Part shown: piece after piece, positions 32,575-45,027 of the stretch
Layout of the letters: each line of letters opens with the position of its first letter
How positions within the stretch are numbered: position 1 is the first letter of the stretch
Origin: Papaver somniferum
Taxonomy: Eukaryota > Streptophyta > Magnoliopsida > Ranunculales > Papaveraceae
NCBI RefSeq assembly: GCF_003573695.1
Contig: NC_039359.1
Span: forward strand, 134,069,939 to 134,133,938
Reading direction: 5' to 3'
Length of the DNA: 64,000 nt
The notes under the pieces: generated by a model
What the model saw: the letters and a program-made list of their open reading frames with translations, nothing else
What the model was told of the DNA's origin: nothing
The model's database searches: none
Program-made: the position numbers and the translations under genes

Positions 32575-35102
32575 TGCGGGGGTCTAACAACCACACCCAA
32601 CAATTCTTTTGGCAATCTGAGAGGACTTACTCCAATACACTTTATAGAGAATCAACTAGACAACCAGACTCAATCTAGAATAAAGTATATCGAAGAGCTT
32701 AATATCTCTAACTCTTAATTAAATCCGCAATCATCAAATAGAAATCTGCGAGCCCGATTGAATATAAGAAGAGTAACTTGAACGGTACCAAAGACCAATG
32801 TTCAAGTGTCAATCAATGTAAATCAACAACCCAAGGTTGGATACTCTAATTGATTGATCTTAACGCACAATCTATGATATTTCAATTATATAACAAAATA
32901 TAATGCGGAAAAGAAATAACACAGACACAAGAATTTTGTTAACGACGAAACCGCAAATGCAGAAAAACCCAGGGACCTAGTCCAGATTGAACACCCTGTA
33001 TTAAGCCGCTACAGACACTAGCCTACTACCAATAAACTTCGGACTGGACTGTAGTTGAACCCTAATCAATCTCACACTGATTTAAGGTACAGTTGTGCTC
33101 CTTACGTCTCTGATCCCAGCAGGATACTACGCACTTGATTCCCTTAGATGATCTCACCCACAACCAAGAGTTGCTACGACCAAAAGTCGAAGACTTAACA
33201 ACAAATTTGTCTCACACAAAAAAGTCTATAGGATTGAATAGATCTGTCTCCCACAGAAATACCCAAGAGTTTTTATTCCATCTTTTGATAAATCAAGGTG
33301 AACAGGAACCAATTGATAAACCAGACTTATATTTCCGAAGAACAGCCTAGTATTATCAATCACCTCAGAATAAACTTAATCGACTAGCGAAACAAGTTAT
33401 TGTGGAATCACAAACGATGAGACGAAGGTGTTTGTGATTACTTTTATGTCTTTCCTATAGGAGATATAAATCTCAAGCCAATTTTACAATTGCACTCAAT
33501 CACGATAGAAACAGCAAGATCAGATCACGCAACTACAAAGAGAATAGTTGGGTCTGGCTTCACAATCCCAATGAAGTCTTCAAGTCGTAAACCTACAGGG
33601 TCTCGAGAAGAAACCTAAGGTTAAAGGAGAATCGACTCTAGTTATGCAACTAGTAACACACATGAGGTGTGGGGATTATGTTTCCTAGTTGCTAGAGTTC
33701 TCCTTTATGTAGTTTTCAAATCAGGGTTTGCAATCCAAATTACCTTGGTAACAAAGCATTCAATAATCACCGTTAGATGAAAAACCTGATTCAACCAGGC
33801 TAATATCTTTCAACCGTTAGATCGAACTTAGCTTGTTACACACAAATGAAATGTACCCTCATTTAGGTTTATGTAAATGTACCCAAATGTGTACACCATG
33901 TTGGTTCACAAATAGTTAACCGAGGTTAGCCATATGATTACTCTCATATCAACCTTATTCATCTTAACCATAACTAATTCAAATGACTCAAATGAAACTA
34001 GTTAAAGAGTTTTTCAACTGCTATATTCTCATGGATTATACAAGAACACAATTGAAGCAAAATCGGTTTGGCTCACTTGAATCGATACATGAACATTATA
34101 ACCACAGTTTGCAAAGATTGCATTCCTTATTGATAAATGTTTAGGTTCATGTACAACCGATTTTAGAAAGTAACCACTTAAGTATGCGTACGGGTATGCG
34201 TACTTATGTAACCGGATTTGAGTTTGGTTTGGTTTTCAAACTCAGCAGAAATTCACAGACGTGAACTTTACGCCAATATGCGTATGGGTGTGCGTACTTT
34301 AGGTAACCGGATGACTTTGGTTTGGGTTTTCAAACTCAGCAGAAATTCACGGACGTGAACTTCCTCCAGTATGCGTACGGGTACGCATACTTACCCAGTT
34401 TCCTACAACCTTTTTGTATACACACAAGTATGCATACTCTAGGCTCCCGGTTGTGGACTTATACACTAATGTGCGAAAACACTATGCTTGCATCCAAAGA
34501 TGTTTACAAGATTTTAAACTCTTTATTTCAATCATTGAAACATTCTTCTATAATGACAATAGCCGTTTTCACACACTATTAGCATCAAAGAAATTTTCAA
34601 GATATTGAAATAATCACTATCGAAACATTCCAAGTCTTACACCAAATGATTGTATCACAAAACCATGTAAGATGTTACTCGAAAATTTTCTCATGTTATA
34701 AGATGAACTTGGTCGAAGCGAAAGCTTACCAATACATATTTGGAGAAATATGTAAGCGATATATACTCAGCTCGAAATCTCAAATGTGTATAGAGAAAAC
34801 TATATCGTAACACGACTTCTGTCTCAATATAGGAGATAGAGTAGAAATAGACATTCCAAGTGATAGATGAGTTTAAGTCTCCACATACCTTTTGTCGATG
34901 AAGTTCCACAAGCTCTCCTTAGTAGTTCTTCGTCTTCAAGTGATAAGCGCCGTGAAGTCTAAGCTCAACTACACAAACTATGTCCTAGTCCGAGACATCT
35001 ATAAATAGTCTAGAAATCAAGAATTATAGTTTTGATCACTAACATTGACAAACAATCTTGGGATAGCAACGCATGCGAGTTTGACCGAGCAGTGCTCTAA
35101 CA
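32575..35102 (-). repeat. Long LTR, left copy (3' LTR)
   Basis: 2528 bp, pairing with 38949-41480. Minus-strand start TGTTAGAGCACTGCTCGG; plus-strand left edge TGCGGGGGTCTAACAACC. It contains three copies of a ~93-bp subrepeat near 34180-34395, each with a GTATGCGTAC palindromic core. Confidence 0.9.
34182..34395. repeat. LTR-internal subrepeat with palindromic GTATGCGTAC core
   Basis: Three iterations at about 93-bp spacing (cores at about 34192, 34278 and 34371) share AACCGGAT, TTTGGTTT, CAAACTCAGCAGAAATTCAC and a TATGCGTACGGGTA-like core. At 34369-34390 the core is a perfect inverted repeat with arms GTATGCGTAC and GTACGCATAC around GG. The same array is in the other LTR at about 40558-40768 with base changes. 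Being in the LTR, it could be an enhancer or a transcript hairpin. Confidence 0.7.
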
Positions 35103-36534
35103 ATCTCCCTCTTTGTCAATTTTAGTGACAAAACTATCAGTATATATGGATTACAAAATAAATAAAAATTGTAGCTTCTCATCCAAATGCTTGATCTCCT
35201 TGGCATCTTCAACGCGACTCGAAATCTTCATCACTTCCAAGTACTTCATGTTCCTAAAGGTTGTAAGTTCAGCATCATAGTTGTTGAAGATCTGTAGCGA
35301 TAACAACGAGAAAGTAAATGCTCTCAATCATTGTTATACAACGTCATAGTATTATTACACAACATCAAAGTTCAATTGTATCACAACTTTGACAATAATA
35401 CTATGGTGATATGTATCACTCCCCCTTAGTCAATACTTCATCTCGACATGAAAACCACTCCCCCTTACATAATGATTCGTAAACCATATGTATTTGTAGT
35501 ATCACACTACACATTAATTCTCCCCCCTTTTATCAATATAAATTGGCAAAGGTACGAAAACTAGTGAGATCCTCATGAAATTTTCACAGAGATACTTCAT
35601 GACCAAAAGAGAATACCATATCAACTTATTTAGATGCCATCATAGAGCCGAAGCTAAATGCATTCATCAAGGAGTTTAAAGATACAAGATAACCCCTATA
35701 ATATTCCACAGCCGCACTCCCCACAAAGATTTGACAATTAAGCACAAGTTCAAAAAGAACTCTCCCTCATAAAATGTCATTCCCGAAAGAACAACAAAGG
35801 CGACCTTACTTTCACAAGAAAAGAAGGATTTCTTTGGACATAACCAAATCACACGAAAACATGAATTTGAATCCAAAGTATTCAATTGAATTATTCACAA
35901 AAGAATTCATGATTAATCCAATCGAAATGCACAACTAAATTAACCACAAGAAAACTCATAATTAATTCAATCGGAATTACACAACTAAATTAACCACAAG
36001 AAGGTGATCAATTCAATTGGTCATGCTCGTCATTAGAGAACTTACGGAGCAGTAACTAAACTGACCACAAGAATGATCAATTCAATTGGTCATGCTCAAA
36101 CATACAAAAACTTATGGATCAACACAGTATATGCACAAAATATGGATCGGAGATCGACCAATACTGCGGAATAGACAAGGATTCATTCTATTTTCCATCA
36201 TTATTTGCACACTGACATACAATAGACTTAATCCTTGTAAACAAAAGTTTTATCCTTTCTTCCATTAAAAAAAATGACATAAAAGGCTTTAACTTTTGTA
36301 ATGTCAAAATTCATTCTAGCTTCAATCAATACTTTCATACCGACATAATAGAGATACCTTTTGAACAAGTATGGGACAATTATAGGTTCAGAGACGTAAA
36401 CAACATATCCCATAACAATTTGCAATATATAAAATCATAAAGACTAAAATTGCAAAAAAAAATCATCTTCCAAATAACTTAGAATTTAAATAAATAAATC
36501 TAAAAACATTAAAGATGAAAATCGTTGGGCATAA

Positions 36535-37035
36535 CTATGTGTACTCACAATAGTGGCTATTCCAAACCCTAGTTATTCTTCTAAAAACATAAAAAGAATA
36601 TTTACTAGATATTGAGACCTCTGAAGAATTCTTTATCGTCCCCGAACTCCTTGTTGTCAACAGCCATGGGAAGATAAGGTTCATGGAGAAAGGAGTCAAT
36701 CCAACAAACCTTCTAGGATGATGATGTCGAATCATGGCCTTCTGAATTTCGAGAGTTCTCATAACAAAAGCCTTTATTTGCTGAATCTCTTTCCTTGCTT
36801 CCTTTAACTCTTCAAGAACATCAGGAAACTTCTGAGAATTTGAAGGAACAGTTCTTGGCTTCCTCACATTCCTTCCTTTTCTCTTCAAAGTTGGAGGTAA
36901 CAGAGATTTTTCTTTTTCCTTCATGATTGATGGCTTAACAATCATATTAACATCTTTTCCATCAGAACACAGGATACTTGGAGTCTTCATACATGTATGA
37001 GTTTGTGAGAGGAAATCACAATTTAAACTCAACAT
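36535..37035 (-). other. Unidentified frame downstream of gag in the long-LTR element
   Basis: The frame is basic and probably helical in its middle (FPDVLEELKEARKEIQQIKA, then FVMRTLEIQKAMIRHHH). It lies after gag in sense orientation and before the polypurine tract. In autonomous Copia elements of the long-LTR (SIRE-like) type, an extra env-like or coiled-coil frame can occupy this position after pol. That match is positional only. It starts at MLSLNCDFLSQTHTC and shows no enzyme motif. Confidence 0.4.
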
Positions 37036-37351
37036 GCAGTCTTAAGATGAAAAGAGTTTCAGAGAAGGAAAAAAGAGATGTAGGGTCACGAAACCTTAAG
37101 TAGCACAGGTTCACGCACGCACAATTCACAACCCTAGAGAGAGTAGAATTGTCGAGAATAAACCTCTTTTATTGAATACACAGGGAAGTCTCTTCCAATA
37201 TCAATTGAAAAAGACGAATTCCAAATTGGCAAATCAAAGCAAAAACAAACTAAAAAGAAAAACTACTTTTCTTTTCTTAAAGACTGAGGTGTGCAAAATC
37301 TTGTCTCTTTTTGATCAGGCACATGAGACAAGATGCACAAAAACAACACAA

Positions 37352-37867
37352 TCAAGTTGTGCTGCGGTAAACAACAATTTGTCCACCATCCCCTTTTTGA
37401 AAGGAATTCATAAAACCTTGTTTATCAAATTGTTTAGACCATACTCTTTTCTCTAGTGGTCTTGACCTATCTTTGGAAACCAACTTCTTTGAAGAGGATA
37501 AAATCTTACATACCTCAGCAGTTTTTTGAACAAGTTTGAGTTTGTTTGCTAGGTGATTTGCTCTTCTTTGAAGTCTTTTGACATGCCTCATCTTGTGTTT
37601 GTACTTGAAACACTTTGAAAGTTCATGACCCTGGAGTGAAAAATAAGAACATGTCACTGGATAAGATGATTCAGACGCTCGAGATGTGCAAGCTGCTAGG
37701 CATAGAGTGGAACCTGAAAAATCAGACATAGAGTTTCCAACCAAAAGGTTAATTTCTTCTTCCAGATTGATTGAGTCTTCTTCTGTATGGATATCAAAAT
37801 CAATATATTCATAAAGAAGTGCAACACTTAACTTTTCGTCTTCATTGGAATCATAGTGATCAGACAT
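37352..37867 (-). pseudogene. Gag C-terminal extension, out of frame
   Basis: This frame follows the knuckle-bearing segment after a frameshift (MSDHYDSNEDEKLSVALL is the shifted continuation). It has a second Cys/His cluster (CSYFSLQGHELSKC, C-x8-H-x4-C: a damaged knuckle) and a basic tail (KHKMRHVKRLQRRANHLANK). It corresponds to the C-terminal half of a long Copia gag. The end runs into sequence with no pol homology. Confidence 0.55.
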
Positions 37868-37962
37868 TTCATCAAGGGTTGCAGCAAGACCTTTGTTTCC
37901 AGTGTATTTCTACGGTTCGGACACTCATTCGCAAAATAACCAAAACCTTTACACTTAAAGCA

Positions 37963-38880
37963 TTATGGCATATTCCTATCACCAGCCTCGTCAACATCCT
38001 TGTTTTTAGGAGGAATGCGATTGTGAGGTTTAACTGACGACCTAGGTTTGTCTCTGGAAAACCGTTTACTTCTGTTCAATAAAAGATCCCTAAACTGTCT
38101 TGTGATCATAGAGACTAATTTGTCAAGATCTTCATCTGATGAATCAGTATCAGAAAGATCATCCTCAGAAGTATAAACACTTTTACTTTTGTCAAGTAAT
38201 TTAGCGTTCCGTTGTGCTTTGAAGGAAACATCCTTTCCAATTTTGGATGTATGCTCATGATCAAAGATCTTTAGCTTTCCAATCAATGTATTTCTGGATA
38301 GAGCATCAAGGTTATTTCCTTCAACGATGGCATGCTTCTTAGAATCGTATCTAGATGGAAGTGATCTGAGAATTTTCATCACAAAGTCCTTTTCAGGAAT
38401 AGTCTTACCCAATGAAAAAGATGCATTAATAATTTCAGACACTTTGTGATTAAACTCATCAAATGAATCTTCATATGCTATACGAAGGTTTTTCCAATCG
38501 GAATTAAGGTTTTGAAGCCTGCCTTCCTTTTCACTGGTATTTCCTTCGAATACGGTTTCTAAGATATCCAAAACATCTTCAGACTGAGTACACGTAGTCA
38601 CATGATACTGAAGATCTGGGTTAATGGCATGTATGGTGGAATTGAAACCGTCGGATTTTTGCTTTGCACCAAGTGTCTCAGCAGCTTCATATGCACCAAT
38701 ATCCTTAGGAACAGCTGCATTCCCTACTGCCACAACAGGAGCATCATATCCATTAACTACATAAACCCATGATTGAAAATCACGCGCTTGAAGAAAGGCA
38801 CGCGTAGCAATTTTCCGACACAAGTAATTTGAGCCATCGAAGACTGGTGGTACGTTTATAGAGATAGCACCTCTGTCCAT
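37963..38880 (-). pseudogene. Copia-type gag of the long-LTR element
   Basis: A 305-residue frame from ATG at 38880, 47 bases after the primer site. It matches the UBN2/DUF4219 gag family of long-LTR Copia elements: PPVFDGSNYLCRKIATRAFL, KDIGAYEAAETLGAKQKSDG, LNSDWKNLRIAYEDSFDEFN, MKILRSLPSRYDSKKHAI. It ends DRNMP and TAA where the family continues into CFKCKGFGHFANEC; here a stop precedes CFKCKGFGYFANEC, whose zinc-binding histidine is tyrosine. The capsid is intact but the RNA-binding knuckle is cut off and damaged. Confidence 0.85.
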
Positions 38881-38926
38881 ATCAGATCGCTACAAACACA
38901 GACTTCTAAGGTTTTTAATGTGTTTG

Positions 38927-38942
38927 CCTGCTCTGATACCAA
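38927..38942 (-). other. Primer-binding site (initiator tRNA-Met)
   Basis: On the minus strand TGGTATCAGAGCAGGC follows the 5' LTR end after a short spacer. The first 12 bases are the standard complement of the plant initiator tRNA-Met 3' end used to prime reverse transcription. This supports the LTR boundary and orientation. Confidence 0.85.
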
Positions 38943-38948
38943 TTAAAA

Positions 38949-41480
38949 TGGGGGGGTCTAACAACCACACCCAAAAATTTGTTTGGCAATCTGAGAGGAC
39001 TTACTCCAATACACTTTCTAGAGAATCAACTAGACAGTCAGACTCAATCTAGAATAAAGTATATCAAAGAGTTTAATATCTCTAACTCTTAATTCAATCC
39101 GCAATCAGCAAATAGAAATCTGCGAGCCCGATTGAATATAAGAGGAGTAACTTGAACGGTACAAAATACCAATGTTCAAGTGTCAATCAATGTAAAGCAA
39201 CAACCCAAGGTTGGATACTCTAATTGATTGATCTTAACACACAACCTGTGATATTTCAATTATATAACAAAATATAATGCGGAAAAGAAATAACACAGAC
39301 ACCAGAATTTTGTTAAAGAGGAAACCACAAATGCAGAAAAACCTCGGGACGTAGTCCAGATTGAACACCACACTGTATTAAGCCGTTACATACATTATCC
39401 TACTACCGATTAACTTCAGAATGGATTGTAGTTGAACCCTAATCAACCTCACACTGATTCAAGGTACAGTTGTGCTCCTTACATCTCCGATCCCAACAGG
39501 ATATTACGCACTTGATTCCCTTAGCTGATCTCACCCACAACCATGAGTTGCTACGACCAAAAGTCGAAGACTTGATAAACAAATCTCTCTCACACATAAA
39601 AGTCTATAAGACTGAATAAATCTGTCTCCCACAGAAATACCCAAGAGTTTTTGTTCTGTCTTTTGATAAATCAAGGTGAACAGGAACCAATTGATAAATC
39701 GGACTTATATTCCCGAAGAACAGCCTAGTATTATCAATCACCTCAAAATAAACTTAATCGACTAGCGAAACAAGTTATTGTGGAATCACAAACGATGAGA
39801 CGAAGGTGTTTGTGATTACTTTTATATCTTGCCTATCGGAGATATAAATCTCAAGCCAATTTTACAATTGCACTCAATCACGATAGCAACAGCAAGATCA
39901 GATCACACAACTACAAAGAGAATAGTTGGGTCTGGCTTCACAATCCCAATGAAGTCTTCAAGTCGTTAACCTATAGGGTCTCGAGAAGAAACCTAAAGTT
40001 AAAGGAGAATCGACTCTAGTTATGCAACTAGTAACACACAGGAGGTATGGGGATTAGGTTTCCCATTTGTTAGAGTTCTCCTTTATATAGTTTTCAAATC
40101 AGGGTTTGCAATCCAAGTTACCTTGGTAATAAAGCATTCAATAATCACCGTTAGATGAAAAACCTGATTCAACCAAGCTAATATCTTTCAACCGTTAGAT
40201 CGAACTTAGCTTGTTACACACAAATGAAATGTACCTTCATTTAGGTTTATGTAACCGTACCCAAACATGTACACCATGTTGGTTCACAAGTAGTTGACCG
40301 AGGTTAGCTATATGATTACTCTCATATCAACCTTATTCATCTTAACCATAACTAGTTCAAATGACTCGAAGAAAACTATTTAAAGAGTTGTTCAATTGCT
40401 ATATTCTCATGGATTATACAAGAACACAATTGAAGCAAAATCGGTTTGATTCACTTGAATCGATACAAGAACATTATAGCCACGGTTTGCAAAGATTGCA
40501 TTCCTTATTGATAAATGTTTAGGTTCATGTACAACCGATTTAGAAAGTAACCACTTAAGTATGTGTACGTGTATGCGTACTTAAGTAACCGTATTTGAGT
40601 TTGGTTTGGGTTTCAAACTTAGCAGAAATTCAAAGACCTGAACTTTCCGCCAGTATGTGTACGGGTACGCGTACTTTAGGTAATCGGATGAGTTTGGTTT
40701 TGGTTTTCCAAATCAGTAGAAGTTCACGAACGTGAATTTCCGCCTGTATGAGTACGGGTACGCATACTTACCCAGTCTCCTACAACCTTTTTGTATACAC
40801 ACAAATATGCATACTTTAGGCTCCCGGTTTGGAGTTATACACTAATGTGCGAACATACTATGCTTATATCCAAAGATGGTTACAAGATTCTAAACTCTTT
40901 ATTTGAATCATTGAAACATTCTTTTATAATGACAATAGCCGTTTTCACACAGTATTAGCATCAAAGCAATTTTCAAGATATTGAAATAATCAATTATCAA
41001 AACATTCCAATTCTTACACCAAATGATTGTATCACACAAACCATGTAAGATATTACTCGGCAATTTTCTCATGATATAAGATGAACTTGGTTGAAGCGAA
41101 AGCTTACCAACACATATTTCGAGAAATATGTAAGCGAGATATTCTCAGCTCGAAATCTCAAATGTATATAGAGAAAACTATATTGTAACACGACTTATGT
41201 CTCAACATAGAAGATAAAGTAGAAATAGACTTTCCAAGTGATAGATGAGTTTAAGTCTCTACGTACCTTTTGTCGATGAAGTTCCACAAGCTCTCCTTAG
41301 TAGTTTTTCGTCTTCAAGTGATAAGCATCGTGAAAACTAAGCTCAAATACACAAACTATGCCCTAGTCCGAGACATCTATAAATAGGTTAGAAATCAAGA
41401 TTTATAGTTTTGGTCACTAACATTGACAAACATGCTTGAGATAGCAATGCATGCGAGTTTGACCGAGCAGTGCTCTAACA
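38949..41480 (-). repeat. Long LTR, right copy (5' LTR)
   Basis: 2532 bp, roughly 93-95% identical by eye to the left copy, with many scattered differences, so the insertion is not recent. Plus-strand edges are TGGGGGGGTCTAACAACC and GAGCAGTGCTCTAACA. Confidence 0.9.
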
Positions 41481-41772
41481 AGGTTGGTGGTGAACTGGTT
41501 GTGCTCGTTGGGGTAGAAGTACAAATAATATGTAGATCCAGGGGAAGGGAAGGTATAGATATACTCTAGATACATCTAGTCATCTATTATTGGTTAACCG
41601 ATGGTATATCGGTTCGGTTGTAATCATAAACAAGAACTAAAACAGGAGATATTGGTTTTCCAAAACTGACAATCATAACATTACTTTTGGTATTCGGTTT
41701 TGTTCGGTTCCGTTTAAAAATGATCTGTTCCGATTTCGGTTCAAGGTTTAGGTTCGATTTTGTGCATCCCTA

Positions 41773-43391
41773 GCTGTAGAAGATGGAGGTATTGATAGTT
41801 CAGATGGATGGAAAAGAGGATTCTGAAATTAAAGCTGCAAATCAAGATGGGTTTGTTGTTGTTTGAAACAATTAGGGTTTACATGAAGGATTCGAGTTGG
41901 TGATTGAGATGAATTTCAAGGTTTTTGACGGATTTCAGGAATACAAAGTTCGGGTTCGATTTCAAACTGAGTTTTGAATCTGGTACGTTCAAGTAAGAAA
42001 TGAAGGAATTAGCAGATGAAATCAGAGAGGAGAAGATTGGGGTTTGGTTATGGTGGTGATTAATGGTTCTGCTGATGGGGGTTTGAGTTCGAATGTGAAG
42101 TTGAGAGGATGATTGAGATGATGGATGATTTAGGTGGAACTGTGACTGAATTGGAGAATCAGAAGAACATAAAATGGGGTTTGTTGATGCAGATCAGTAA
42201 AGAGAAGGACTGTGTGTTGGAGGTGTTGTTGCTATTAGTCATTGTCCAATGGCTGGGAAGTCTGAGTTCAAGAAAAAAGCTGGAAGTGTTGGTAATGAAG
42301 CTGTAAACTAGCTGTTGTAGTTCTTGAGTACAAGCTGAGTAGATTAAGCTCAGTCTTGAACCTGAGCTGAAGATGGAAATACATAATTGAAGCTTAAGTA
42401 TTGTAAGCTGGTTTGAGGCACTGGTGATGGTCTAATATATTTGGGTTGGCTTGCTAGATGTATGTTTAGGCTAATAGAATTGTAGGTAACTAGATTGCAG
42501 TATTGTTGTTGCAGTCTAAAACTGATGGGTTGGAGATGATGTTATTTAAGGTGGAATGGCTAGACATGATGTGGAATAGAGATGGATGTAAGTCTGGTTT
42601 TGGTGTTGCAGTTGAAGATGGAGCTTGGGTGGTGTCGTAGCCTGTAAAATATATGACATATGTTACAGCTGAGATTGAGGCGATGTTGTATTTAATTGAG
42701 CATTTCAGTGAGATGCAAGTTGAGATGGATTTGCAGTGTTCAAATGACTGATATGAAGTTGCAGCTGGAGTAGCAAGGTCTGTAACTGTGGTGGTGAATG
42801 TTGTAGGTTATGGTGTGAAGTGATTACAACTGCAGTAAAGGGTTTTGGTGTGTTAGATGGAGTTAATGGTGGTCTCTACAACTGAACTGGAACAAGAAAT
42901 GGTGTGATTGAATGAGATAATAAGACTGTAAGTAATAAACGATTGTTGTTGCGATGAAGTGAAGCAGTTGAGATTTGAGCTCATAGAGGAGATGGCTAGG
43001 TAGTTTCTGTGGGTTGTGTGGAATTGATGCTACAGTTGCAGATGTGGTGATTGAATGCTTGTGTTGCAAGTGCAAGCCATGGCCTGGTGAAGTGCCAAGA
43101 TGGCTGGATTGAAGCTGTGATGTGCCAGTGCAAATGGCTCAGGCCAAAACCAATTCAGATCCTGACTCATTCAATCTCGGTTCTGATTCACCTGACCCGA
43201 GTTGACTCAACTGATTCGGATTTAACTCAGTTGACCTGACCGATTTAACTCGGTTGGCCACAATCAATTTCGCATTACAAATTTACAAATCCGACTCCGT
43301 GCCATTATGGTGGAACTAAATTGTAAGTACAAAATTTGGTTTTGCGTCAATTTTTTAGGTCGGACATCCCACCGTGGTAGCGGTCATCTAA
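41773..43391 (+). repeat. Nest-2 repeat, unit 2 right part
   Basis: Resumes unit 2 after the hAT-like element at GCTGTAGAAGATGGAGG and runs to the shared end CCATCCCACCGTGG with TCATCTAAT at about 43391. It includes about 755 bp (roughly 42195-42950) that unit 1 lacks. Numerous stops; no domain recognised. A GACTCA/GAGTCA-rich stretch at 43160-43250 is shared with unit 1. Confidence 0.8.
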
Positions 43392-45027
43392 TTAGTAGTT
43401 GTTTAATCTAATTATCTAATGTCAATTGCTCACCAAAACATTTCAAGAAAAAAAAAACTAAATGTTTCTATCAAGAATAGCAAACTAGCATCGGCGCATA
43501 AGGTTGCATACATATATTGATTATAGTTTGATTTTTTGCATTCACGAAAAATACTTAGAACTGGTAGACGTCATTTATTTATATATAGGCTGATTTCGAG
43601 AACCAACGGATGTGAATGTTTTCTTAAACCAATTGTGGTACACTTTTATCAAGAAAAAAAAAACTGTGAGTTTTTTTTTGCGACAATCAGCGAATATATA
43701 CATTCATATATGTCGGTTGTTGAGTGTTCTTGAAGAATATCAAATGAAATGGATAATACTCAATTTCAGTTTGAAAAAAGAAGATTGAGTATGTGATTAT
43801 ACTTGTTTTAATAATGTGTATGAAATCATATGCATTATTTCATACACATTTATGCATTCTGAGATTAAGATTGAGTATCGTCCAATACCCATTTTGAAAA
43901 TGCGTATGAAATTATATGCAATTTTGAGATTAAGTATAATTCCATACTCGGTTTGAGAATGCGTATGATTTCTCAGATCGAATCATAACAAGAATCAGGA
44001 TATATTAAGGTTTGTATCAGCATATTCTAACCCGATGTTCTTTATTTTTGAAACCAAAACCATAATCGTCGTGTATAGAGTTTTATATTGGTCGATTGTA
44101 GGCTAAAAAACCTACATAAAAATTTGGAATTTCCTTTAGCCAGAATCGGTTTATATGAACGTCTGCATTGGCCGATCTGGGTTGATGTTATTCAACCACG
44201 GAAAACATCATGCAAAATTGGCCGACATGTATATGCATATCAGTTGATTATTCAGAATCGGCTAATGTGGACATTCATATAAGTCGATTAGTCAAAAACC
44301 TAATTATGAGGAATGGGTTGATAGAATTAGTATCTAGGGGATGGAATTCAGTAGACTTGATTTAAGTTTTTAATCTTTAATAGTAAGGGTAACTTAGTAG
44401 ATTTACTTCTTTTAGACATACTTTATCCCTCTCATCTAGGTGGGTGAAGAAAATGGTAGACCCCAAATTATACAGAAAAAGGAAACCACTAAAATGGTAT
44501 GCCTCAAATTAGTCAGGAAAAGGAGACCACTATAGGAGATGTTAGTACTCCTTCAAAGTGAATTAGTTAGCCCAAAAATATAACACATGGGCGTTAGTAC
44601 TCCCACATCCCCTATCTCATTCGAGTTATACTTTAGATAAAATAGAGCATTAAAGGCTTCACCGTACAACATACAAAGTGATTTATGCCTTTAGGAGGCA
44701 CTTTGTCGCCCACCCAAATACTTTATCATACTGAAACGGAAAATACTTTGTCACCCAGTGATTTATTTCCATATAGTGGTATACTCTATCTCCTAAGTGA
44801 ATTCGCATAGTAGCAAAACACTACTTCAACGTCCCTTTATTATATTTTCAAATCCACTATATTTTGTAGCCATTGCTCTTAGTAGTATTGACCAATGTCA
44901 ATGGCATTATTTACGCCAATAACTAAAGGTGTAAAGTGATTTTTATTCCTTCAGTTAAAAAGTAATTTTTTTTCTGAGAAGTTACTTTATAGCAGTAGTC
45001 TCCTTAAAGCTATTACATATAGAGGAT
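43392..45027. other. Intergenic, repeat-derived, no gene seen
   Basis: AT-rich. Near 43760-43980 a phrase of the type GAGATTAAG(A)TTGAGTAT with AATGCGTATGAAATTATATG recurs three times, a degraded tandem repeat. No coding domain. Confidence 0.5.

Larger units (their letters stand above)
32575..41480 (-). mobile_element. 8.9 kb LTR retrotransposon with 2.5 kb LTRs, gag but no pol
   Basis: Two long direct repeats (32575-35102 and 38949-41480) bound a 3.85 kb interior. On the minus strand the 5' LTR ends ACCCCCCCA. After a short TTTTAAT it is followed by TGGTATCAGAGCAGGC at about 38942-38927, the initiator-Met primer site. AAAGAGGGAGAT precedes the 3' LTR. The interior holds a Copia-type gag and two further frames, but no integrase, reverse transcriptase or RNase H that I can recognise, so it would need enzymes in trans. 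Flanking 5-mers do not match (AAAAA left, AGGTT right), so the target duplication is lost or a boundary is slightly off. Confidence 0.85.
31646..41772. mobile_element. hAT-like non-autonomous element splitting repeat unit 2
   Basis: The left end TAGGGTTGCACATGGTTTGG and the reverse-complemented right end TAGGGATGCACAAAATCGAA are imperfect inverted repeats. The flanking 8-mers are GTTGTAGA (31638-31645) and GCTGTAGA (41773-41780), 7/8 identical. Comparison with unit 1, where the sequence runs GTTGTACAAGATGGAGG without interruption, shows the empty site. Its own sequence (31646-32574 plus 41481-41772, about 1.2 kb) has many CGGTTCGGT-type subterminal phrases and no transposase. The rest is the LTR retrotransposon inside it. 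Confidence 0.88.
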
